A DNA stretch of 11,561 bases, taken from Auxenochlorella pyrenoidosa (Eukaryota > Chlorophyta > Trebouxiophyceae > Chlorellales > Chlorellaceae). Positions 6,801 through 11,561 of the stretch are shown piece after piece. Where the stretch lies: contig KQ481942.1 of assembly GCA_001430745.1 (NCBI GenBank), forward strand, positions 73,809-85,369, given 5' to 3'. The notes under the pieces are model-generated. The model did not search any database, was not told the DNA's origin, and saw only the letters and a program-made list of their open reading frames with translations. Position 1 is the stretch's first letter. Each line of letters starts with the position of its first letter. Made by a program: the position numbers and the translations under genes.

Positions 6801-9800
6801 TGCAGGGGGGGGTCAGGAGGGGGTTGCATCGGACCCCACCCGGTGTGCACGTCCAAGCAATTCTCGGCTGGCGGGGGAGACCCTTCTGAGCACACAAGCC
6901 GCTCAAGATGATGAGCATGTGTGTTCAGAGCCGCACATGATGGGGCTGGTCACAGCGTGCACAGCGTCCACAGCTTGCTGTCTCGTTTGCACCTCAAAGT
7001 ATGCCATGCAGCGCCACGCTGTCGAGCAGCACGACTTTGAGTTTGCTATGGGGCAGAGTGCATGGCGCATGGATGGTCTCACCGCGTGGTGTGATACCCT
7101 GTGTCTACCAACCGCAGCAGGCCAAACACGCGCGCCGCAAGGTCCCCATCCATTGTTTCCTGCGCGTCTGCACCTGCACGCGGAGGGGCAGACGATGCAG
7201 CCCCTGCCGTGGGCTAGAAGGCAGCAGGGCCACTGGACGATGCACAGCAAAGCCCTGTCCAGCAGCGCCTAGATGGCCAAACGCCAGCTGTCGCGCAGCG
7301 CCGCTCCGGGCTGGCTTGCTGTCACGCTGCGCGTGCTGCGCATGCTGTGCGCGCCTGGCGCCCTCCTCACCTGTGGTGTTCATCCGCCCCCGCACCACCG
7401 CCCCAATGATGTGCACCAGCCACGTCAGCTGCCCCTCCAGCATGTCCAGCTGCTTCAGGTCCTGGCCTGCAGTACCGGGGCAGTGCAGGCTTGGTACTGT
7501 GGGTGCTGGGGGAGAAAGGGCAGCATGACAGCCAGCATGCCCAGCATGCCCAACACCACAGATCCCACAGCCAAGCCACGGTGATGGCAAAGCAACCACA
7601 GACAAACGCGCGCCCGCCTGGCCAGGCACTGATTCGGCACTGGTTGCGTGCGCTGCACAGCCAGCGGCACAGCCCGTGACAGGGCTCCCAGCAGCGGTGT
7701 GCCCCTTGGCGCCCCCGGGCGCACCTGATGCCGGCCCGCCGAACGATTGGTAGGCAGCTATGAGAGGGTCTGTGAGGCTGGCCAGGTACTCTGCTGTCTC
7801 GGCGTACTGGAAGCGGCACAGGTAGGGCAGCGAGTCCATCTGGTCCTGCATAGGGCACAGAGAGCACCTGGTACTGTGAAGGGCAACGAGTCCATCTGGT
7901 CCTGCAGGGGGCAGACAGAGGCGCTTGGCAAAAAGAGGCGCAGCAGCGGCGCTTGGGGGGGGCGTCAGAGGGCTGGCGGGGCGGCCCGCCCGCCCTGCGG
8001 TGCTGTGCAGCTGCGGCCTGCCAAGCTCAGACTGTCCCTCTGAGCGAGAGCACTCTCAGCACGGACTCTAAAAGTGCTGTCAAGAATACCTGCAACTGCT
8101 CATCATTGTCTAAAGGATCCTCTGCAATGTTCTGCAGCACCACCGCTTGCACTGCAGGCAAGGGGGTGCACACAGACAGGCATCGTTGTAGCCTTGCCAG
8201 GGAAGAGCTGCCAAGAGAGTCGTGTTGCTTGCCACCGCAAGGCTTGGGAAGCCCAGAAGAGGCGGATAAGGGCAGGGGGGCGGAGCGCCTTTCCGTGGGG
8301 GTGCCGCGCCTACCTGGCAGCGGGCTGCCCGAGCCGCCCGGCAGCCGCGCAAGACGGCATGCACTGCAGGCACTGCTACAGACCAAAGCGCACCCGACTC
8401 GAGGCGTGACGTGATGTAAGCGCGCGTTATCTCGGGCACATACACATCCAGCTGCGAGGGCGCGTCCCCTTTAAGGTAGGGCATGGAGGAGACGAGGCGC
8501 GACCTGCCACAGGGGGGTGGGGAGGGGGAGGAGGGGTCAGGCGGCAGGGCGGGCAGCGCGAAGCGTTGGCGCGGGGGCACGAACGCCGGCCAGGATGAGT
8601 TGCAACAGCCAGGCGCGGCAGTGCGCGCTGCGACAAGCCGCGGACGCAAAATGAGGGCCCCGCAGGCAGGTACGGGCAGGCATGCGCGGTACACGCTGGG
8701 CCCAACCCACACGAGGCCGCAGGGAGAACACACTGCCCATGCTGCAGCGGGGGCCATGACAGACGCGCAACGCGCCTGCCGCCCGCCCCGACCCCCCCCC
8801 CCCAAAAACCCCAAAAAAACCAGGCGCCCACCAGAGGCCCAGCAGATAGTACACGCTGCCAGAGGCCCACTGCCACGAGTTGAGGCTGCTGATGGTGAAG
8901 TCGGCCACCAGCTGGATCCATTCCTTGTAGCTCTCAAGCCCCACCTGCGCCACCCAGGGGCGGGGGGGGGGGGGGGGGGCGAGCGAAAGCAGGTCAGCAG
9001 CGCTAAGGTTTGACCGACCGAAGAAAAAATATATATATATATCTTGCAGCTGGCCCGGCAGGCGGCGCAGCTTGCTGCGTGTTCCATCCAGGCAACACAA
9101 GCCGCGACGCAGCCGCGGCACGCAGGCGCCCCCGTGGAAGCGCACCAGCTCAGCAAGCTGGTAGTTGGCCTTGAGTCTGCCGAGCAGGCGGCAAAACTCG
9201 TGATAATTCGCGTGGTGTGCCAGCCCGCTCTGCTGCCGCAGCAGGTCGCGCGTGCCGTTGACCAGCCTGCGGGCGGGGCAGGCTTCGGCGGCAGGGCGTC
9301 GGCGGCCGAGGCGGGCGCTGCGCCTGCTGGGGCCGTGGGATGCCCAGCATGCAGAGCACGCAGCAGCGGTGCCCAGTCCTGGGCCCCAACTGCGCCGGCC
9401 GGGCGATGCAGCTGGCCGGGCCAGCAGCAGCCCCCGCAAGAAGCACCGTGAGCTGGGCCCAGCCTCCGCAGCCGGCAGCGCGCCTGCTGAGGAAGTTGGA
9501 TCGCTCGGTTTCGCTGGAGAAGAGTGATCGCCGCACAGACGCCAGCCGCACCTGCAGGGGGCACGTCGAGGGTCGCGACAGCAAGGGCAGGGTTGGTAGG
9601 CGATACTCCGCGCCATGGGCATGCCGACAGCGACGCGCGCCCGCGGCTGCTTGCCACCAGCGCATCCCAGCAGCTCTGCAGCGCCGCCGCCCCGCCCCTG
9701 CACCAGACACCGCCCCGCCCCCCATCCCACCCCTGCCCACCCATCCCGGCTACCACAAAAACGCCCAAAAACCCAATCCCGTCCCCACCAGGCACTCCAG

Positions 9801-11561
9801 CGCCATGTTGCTGAGCGGCGGCTGGGTGGCCGTGTAGAAATCGATGAACAGCTGCAGGGTGGAGGGGTCCTCGATGGATGGCCGCCAGGCTGCACCCGGG
9901 ATGGACACAGCATGCGCAGCAGGGGCAACTCAGCAGGCGGGGCAGCCACGGAGAGAGCATGCGAGAGACTGCGGGCTGGAGGCTGCCGGATGGCACGTCA
10001 CCTGATGGCGCTTTCTCTCCCATCCCATCCTCTTCTGGCCGCCCTGACCAGTACATGAAATCGACAGACAGCTCGCCGCCAGCACGGGCCTCTCCCTGCT
10101 ACCACCCGCCGCTGCCCTGCCAGCTTCCCGCCGGCCTCGCCCCTGCCCTCCCTGCAGCCACCCCACCACGGCTGCGTGCCCTGCAGCAACCCCACCACGG
10201 CTGCGTGCCTGGGCGGCTCACCTGACGGCACCTGGATGGTGCCCAGATCCTCTGAGGACTCGTCCAGGCATGTGCCAACAAAGTCAAAGGACAGGCACTG
10301 CAGCGCCAGCTGGACAGCCTGCAACAAGGGGAGGCCCGGGAGGCGGCGACAGGGCTCGGGCCGTGCCACCTCTGCGCACACAGCAGTGCGGCGGGCTTTG
10401 TGGGGGAGTAACCTCGCATGCCGGGCAGCTGCGGGGGCCCTCAGAGGGGCCAAGAGGCGGGCCTGTGCTCCAGGTGGAGTGCGCAGCCCCTGCCGCGCAA
10501 CTGACAAACAGGCATCGGGGGGCGGCGGAGCGCGGTGCGCCGCACCTGCTCCTTCAGCTTGTCGTCCGCGGAGGTGCCCTGCAGGTGGCGCAGCGCCGTC
10601 AGCGCCAGCTGGAACACCTTGTACAGCGACTGGTCCCTGCGGGGGGGGCAAAAGTGACAATTAGGGTATGAGGCTTGCTCAAAGCTGGAACACCTTGCAC
10701 AGCGACTGGTCCCTGCAGGAGAAGGGGGAAGCAAAAGCGACAGGGGGCGCAGAACCTGTTCAGGACTGGTCCCTGCAGGACGACAGAAGGGGCAATAAGG
10801 GTATAAGAAAGGGGCGCGGGGGCACAGGGTTCGTTCGGGACTGGTCCTTGCGGGGCGGGAGGAGAGGCAAGGGTGCACGGCTTCGCCCAGGACTGGTCCC
10901 TGCCGGGCGGCAGAAGAGCGGCCGGCCTCTCAAGGTCTCTGGCCGGGGCAAAGCGCTGGTGCAGGTGCAGGTGCAGGTGCAGGTGCAGGTGCAGGCGGGG
11001 GGGCCTGGGAGGGGGTGGGGTGCCTCTCTGGGAGCGCACCTGAAGTTCACCGCGATCTTGCGGTGCTGCGTGAGCGAGCGGCCCGCCGTGGGGGAGTTCA
11101 TCTCCGCCACAAGCATGTTGAGGATGCGCAGGCCCAGCAGGTAGTGCGCCTGCGAGCCGCCCTGCAGGGCAGAGAGTGTGGCCGGGGCAGAGCAGTCGCC
11201 GCGGCACCGCGGCAGAGCAGGCGCGCACCACGCTTGTTCCGCCGCTCGCGGCGCTGCCTGGGGTCTGGAGACAGGCCGCCATCCTGCGGGGCGCCAGCAG
11301 CCGGCGGCGCAGCGACAATACAGCTGCCGCAGCCTGACGGCAGCTCAGGCAGCACGAGCCGAGCACAGATAGGGAGAGGTGAGCACACACAAGCTCAGCA
11401 CACACGAGCTGAGCAGGCAGGGGAGGCACGTACCGAGGTGCCGCGCTCCAAAAAGTTGCGCGCCTCATCGGCCAGCGCCCGATACCCATCGTCCTCAAAC
11501 CAGCCCAGCTTGGTCATGCGGCAGAGCAGCTGGATGAGGGAGGTGGCCACAAAGGGCTCCA
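859..11561 (-). CDS. XPO7: Exportin-7 / RanBP16 orthologue (importin-beta karyopherin), 30 exons, 5' end outside window
   Basis: A nuclear transport receptor made of HEAT repeats. Animal exportin-7 binds RanGTP and carries cargo out of the nucleus (some inward) through nuclear pores; acting the same way here is inference from homology. Thirty exons on the minus strand join with consistent phases into 964 residues without an internal stop, ending DWRQKA-TAG at 859-861. Stretches diagnostic for the family include [120 protein letters not shown] and [10 protein letters not shown]. Several match the plant version more closely than the animal one ([28 protein letters not shown]). Animal family members are near 1,090 residues and plant ones near 1,050, so roughly 90 N-terminal residues, including most of the importin-beta N-terminal domain, lie past the right edge. 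Exon coordinates are in the five block entries. No frameshift or truncation is seen. Confidence 0.95.
1211..1530 (-). other. Intron 28 (320 bases)
   Basis: Donor GTGGGC, acceptor CTCTGCAG. I see no repeat array, gene or RNA in it; the open frames crossing it on both strands lack recognisable motifs. Confidence 0.7.
1665..1685 (-). repeat. (CAC)7 trinucleotide tract at the exon 28 acceptor
   Basis: Seven CAC triplets on the transcript (GTG on the plus strand), 12 bases from the intron 27 acceptor, serving in place of a polypyrimidine tract. They are in frame with exon 28 and would read as seven histidines if retained. Confidence 0.9.
2282..2704 (-). other. Intron 25 (423 bases, longest in the window)
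   Basis: It holds the 10-base repeat array at 2431-2480, a 33-base-spaced echo of CAACAGGCAGG at 2309-2319 and 2341-2351, and a weak inverted repeat around 2622-2646 (GCCTCC and GGAGGC arms). I found no coding sequence with family similarity. Confidence 0.7.
2431..2480 (-). repeat. 10-base minisatellite, five units, in intron 25
   Basis: Five consecutive 10-mers of the form NGCGCAACGG, each starting exactly 10 bases after the last (2431, 2441, 2451, 2461, 2471). The last unit is degenerate. The period is close to one helical turn; no function is implied. Confidence 0.9.
2785..3055 (-). other. Intron 24 (271 bases), GC donor, with AT-rich acceptor half
   Basis: The donor GCGAGG follows TACAG of exon 24. 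The region 2805-2866 is noticeably AT-rich against a GC-rich donor half (2890-2960), and includes TTACA at 2860-2864 (TGTAA on the transcript). No gene is seen. Confidence 0.6.
3382..3500 (-). repeat. Duplicated 3' end and donor of exon 23 in intron 23, with (GTGCT)n spacers
   Basis: The end of exon 23 (ELYGDPALK plus GTGCGC; core 3469-3482) is repeated 84 bases into the intron (core 3385-3398), again followed by a GT donor (GTGTGT at 3376-3381). Both copies are followed on the transcript by GTGCT pentamer tracts (about 3420-3462 and 3353-3380). Intron 23 is 3121-3464 (344 bases). Confidence 0.85.
3566..3618 (-). repeat. Duplicated exon 23 acceptor in intron 22
   Basis: The real junction, 3566-3587 (plus-strand ACTTCTGTAAGGCAGTACAA), is echoed at 3597-3618 (ACTTCTGTTGGGCAGAACAG), 31 bases away with about five differences. 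Both contain an AACAG/TACAG acceptor followed by AAGT. The exon-side copy is real because it leads to [10 protein letters not shown]. The rest of intron 22 (3570-3901, 332 bases) shows no gene. Confidence 0.7.
4409..4522 (-). repeat. 38-base minisatellite, three copies, in intron 20
   Basis: Units begin with GGGCACGCAG at 4409, 4447 and 4485, exactly 38 bases apart. Units 2 and 3 share GGCAGATCGAGCCGTGC; unit 1 is more diverged. All copies are inside intron 20 (4362-4656). Confidence 0.9.
4726..5028 (-). other. Intron 19 (303 bases), GC donor, with G-tract block at 4801-4846
   Basis: The intron starts GCAAGC and ends in GCATGCAG. The block 4801-4846 on the plus (template) strand consists of G runs of four to ten separated by single T or A. 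It has more than four G runs in 46 bases, a G-quadruplex-capable pattern on the template strand and C-rich on the transcript. No gene is seen in the rest. Confidence 0.7.
5453..7167 (-). other. XPO7: XPO7 exons 13-18
   Basis: Exon 13 is 7083-7167 ([20 protein letters not shown], donor GTGAGA). Exon 14 is 6711-6795 ([20 protein letters not shown], donor GTGGGC). Exon 15 is 6359-6444 ([20 protein letters not shown], donor GTGGGA). Exon 16 is 6095-6167 ([20 protein letters not shown], donor GCAGGC). Exon 17 is 5821-5902 ([20 protein letters not shown], donor GTGGGG). Exon 18 is 5453-5583 ([20 protein letters not shown], donor GTGCGG). Phases after each are 2, 0, 2, 0, 1, 0. This block holds the most conserved central segment. 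The junction 13/14 gives [11 protein letters not shown], which matches the plant form and excludes a small extra exon I first considered near 7000. Exon 16 ends in a GC donor because TLTLFQ must join DLAAGYM. Confidence 0.9.
5778..5793. repeat. Self-complementary (ATGC)4 tract in intron 17
   Basis: ATGC repeated four times, 28 bases inside the intron from the exon 17 donor (intron 17 is 5584-5820). It can form a hairpin on either strand. No function is evident. Confidence 0.8.
7168..7173 (-). other. Tandem acceptors six bases apart at exon 13
   Basis: The intron 12 end reads GTGCAG-GTGCAG-AC on the minus strand. Both CAGs are usable in phase 1: the nearer gives T-T-D-A-Q-E, the farther T-T-G-A-D-A-Q-E, a two-residue in-frame difference. 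I chose the nearer (exon 13 end 7167) because it fits the family spacing. Confidence 0.55.
7824..7935 (-). repeat. 56-base tandem duplication spanning the exon 11 acceptor
   Basis: Unit 1 is 7824-7879 and unit 2 is 7880-7935. The first 27 bases of each (7824-7850 and 7880-7906) differ at one position and hold the start of exon 11 (DQMDSLP) plus its acceptor CAG. The rest, intron sequence, is more diverged. The exon-proximal copy (AG at 7846-7847) is the real acceptor, because only it continues into [12 protein letters not shown]. Intron 10 is 7846-8089. Confidence 0.9.
8504..8831 (-). other. Intron 8 (328 bases) with poly-C/poly-A run near the donor
   Basis: The plus strand has a run of about 12 C, then AAAAACCCC and a further A run at 8791-8820. 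On the transcript this is T and G runs within about 40 bases of the donor. The rest is G-rich purine sequence (8510-8545) next to the acceptor. I see no gene or RNA in it. Confidence 0.6.
8959..8981 (-). repeat. Homopolymer G (C on transcript) beside the exon 8 acceptor
   Basis: A nearly pure run of about 20 G on the plus strand lies 15 bases from the AG of intron 7. In the transcript it is a C tract in the place of the polypyrimidine tract. Length is likely to vary between individuals and to be prone to sequencing error. Confidence 0.85.
9027..9042. repeat. (AT)n microsatellite in intron 7
   Basis: An A run followed by about seven AT units, the only strongly AT-rich island in this GC-rich neighbourhood. 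It sits in the middle of intron 7 (8945-9145). Confidence 0.85.
9552..9788 (-). other. Intron 5, donor side rich in G and T runs
   Basis: Read on the minus strand, the donor GTGGGG is followed by alternating G and T runs (9715-9788), similar in style to the donor end of intron 8 (8780-8831). G runs just inside introns often help 5' splice site choice in short-intron genes; that role is inference here. No gene is seen inside. Confidence 0.5.
10152..10209 (-). repeat. 29-base direct repeat, two copies, in intron 4
   Basis: Copies at 10152-10180 and 10181-10209 differ at one position. Intron 4 (9890-10221, 332 bases) otherwise shows only C-rich sequence and no gene. Confidence 0.85.
10607..10903 (-). 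repeat. Five-copy array of the exon 3 acceptor junction (exon 3 start plus intron 2)
   Basis: The plus-strand core GACTGGTCCCTGC, which on the minus strand is the acceptor GCAG plus the first codons of exon 3, occurs at 10628-10640 (the real junction), 10704-10716, 10764-10776, 10839-10851 (one mismatch) and 10891-10903. Copy 2 is nearly perfect over 34 bases (10607-10640 against 10683-10716, one mismatch) and includes seven more exon codons. Spacing is 76, 60, 75 and 52 bases. Linking parts such as GCAAAAGYGACA also recur, so this is a decayed tandem array. Intron 2 is 10637-11039. Confidence 0.9.
10958..10995 (-). repeat. (GTGCAG)n hexanucleotide tract in intron 2
   Basis: About six GTGCAG units on the plus strand lie 45-80 bases inside intron 2 from its donor end. 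On the transcribed strand it reads CTGCAC repeats. It is a simple tandem repeat with no coding role seen. Confidence 0.9.

Larger units (their letters stand above)
7371..9266 (-). other. XPO7: XPO7 exons 7-12 (central HEAT region)
   Basis: Exon 7 is 9146-9266 (LVNGTRDLL through NYQLAEL, donor GTGCGC). Exon 8 is 8832-8944 ([20 protein letters not shown], donor GTGGGC). Exon 9 is 8394-8503 ([20 protein letters not shown], donor GTGCGC). Exon 10 is 8090-8151 ([20 protein letters not shown], donor GTATTC). Exon 11 is 7725-7845 ([20 protein letters not shown], donor GTGCGC). Exon 12 is 7371-7466 ([20 protein letters not shown], donor GTGAGG). Intron phases after each are 0, 2, 1, 0, 1, 1. The residues split across introns 8 and 9 (W and V) fit the conserved L-W-x-R-L and L-E-S-V contexts of the family. 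Exon 10, at 62 bases, is the shortest in the window. Confidence 0.9.
9484..11561 (-). other. XPO7: XPO7 exons 1-6 of the window (N-terminal HEAT region)
   Basis: Exon 1 is 11434-11561 (partial; [20 protein letters not shown], donor GTACGT). Exon 2 is 11040-11161 ([20 protein letters not shown], donor GTGCGC). Exon 3 is 10546-10636 ([20 protein letters not shown], donor GTGCGG). Exon 4 is 10222-10318 ([20 protein letters not shown], donor GTGAGC). Exon 5 is 9789-9889 ([20 protein letters not shown], donor GTGGGG). Exon 6 is 9484-9551 ([20 protein letters not shown], donor GCGCGC). Intron phases are 0, 2, 0, 1, 0, 2. Every boundary was set by AG acceptor, donor, phase and alignment to remembered plant and animal exportin-7. 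Exon 6 ends in a GC donor because FLSR must join LVNGTRDLL. Confidence 0.9.

Noticed and set aside
6975..7060. A possible extra exon between exons 13 and 14 (reading ...AYFEVQ...)
   Set aside because: A 53-base exon could be fitted in phase, but direct joining of exon 13 (ending TGYHTT plus CG) to exon 14 gives [11 protein letters not shown], which matches the plant protein without a gap. Any insert would break it.
9267..9483. GT donor for exon 6 at a downstream CACGGTGC instead of the GC donor
   Set aside because: It would add an unrelated [13 protein letters not shown] segment and lose the conserved [13 protein letters not shown] continuity; the GC donor fits phase and similarity exactly.
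8537..9949. A 470-codon open frame on the minus strand
   Set aside because: It covers exon 7 and exon 8 sequence in frame but reads intron sequence as glycine/proline/arginine-rich filler. It is not a separate gene.
8110..10056. A 648-codon open frame on the minus strand
   Set aside because: It runs straight through exons 5-10 and their introns, in the coding frame of some exons and out of frame in others. The exportin-7 exons inside it have clear splice sites and correct phases only when spliced. The open frame is a product of GC-rich, stop-poor introns.
11387..11416. Inverted repeat GCTCAG...CTGAGC in intron 1
   Set aside because: Six-base arms only; expected by chance and not linked to any feature.
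10599..11498. A 299-codon minus-strand frame rich in His-Leu-His-Leu and Pro
   Set aside because: It reads the GTGCAG repeats and the junction array of intron 2 in a frame that conflicts with exons 2 and 3. It has no recognisable family.
1..11561. Mobile element, tRNA, rRNA, snoRNA, riboswitch or CRISPR
   Set aside because: I looked on both strands for long terminal repeats, transposase motifs, cloverleaf patterns and regularly spaced repeats with unique spacers, and found none that I could support by eye. Intronic snoRNAs cannot be excluded without a covariance search.

Overview
This window is nuclear DNA of a GC-rich, intron-dense eukaryote, most likely a green alga (Chlorophyta). A trebouxiophyte or other Chlorella-like lineage is my guess, not something shown. 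The evidence is very strong G/C preference at codon third positions, many short introns (29 in one gene fragment, mean about 269 bases), donors mostly of the GTGMGN/GTGGGN type, TGTAA polyadenylation motifs, and protein similarity closer to land plants than to animals.

Layout. Bases 1-343 (+) hold the last exon of an amino-acid/auxin-permease (AAAP)-type membrane transporter, cut off at the left edge. Bases 344-858 are the spacer between two convergent genes and hold both 3' untranslated regions; a mirror-like element, TGTAACCTTACA at 613-624, supplies a TGTAA signal to each strand. Bases 859-11561 (-) are almost entirely one gene: an exportin-7 / RanBP16 orthologue (importin-beta superfamily karyopherin). 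I could place 30 consecutive coding exons with matching phases and no internal stop: 2,897 coding bases, 964 residues plus a TAG stop. Only the N-terminal part (roughly 90 residues, with most of the importin-beta N-terminal Ran-binding region) lies beyond the right edge.

There is no operon logic; the two genes are unrelated neighbours converging on a shared termination region. The unusual content is in the splicing architecture of the exportin gene. (1) Six of 29 introns (about 21%) need a GC donor, each fixed by protein similarity and phase. (2) Four introns carry tandem copies of their own exon-intron junction (acceptor copies in introns 2, 10 and 22, a donor copy in intron 23), including five copies of one acceptor in intron 2. 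(3) Several other introns carry minisatellites of 10, 29 and 38 bases, G-tracts or microsatellites. I found no RNA gene, transposon, CRISPR array or second hidden gene. The many long open frames in the region are by-products of GC richness.
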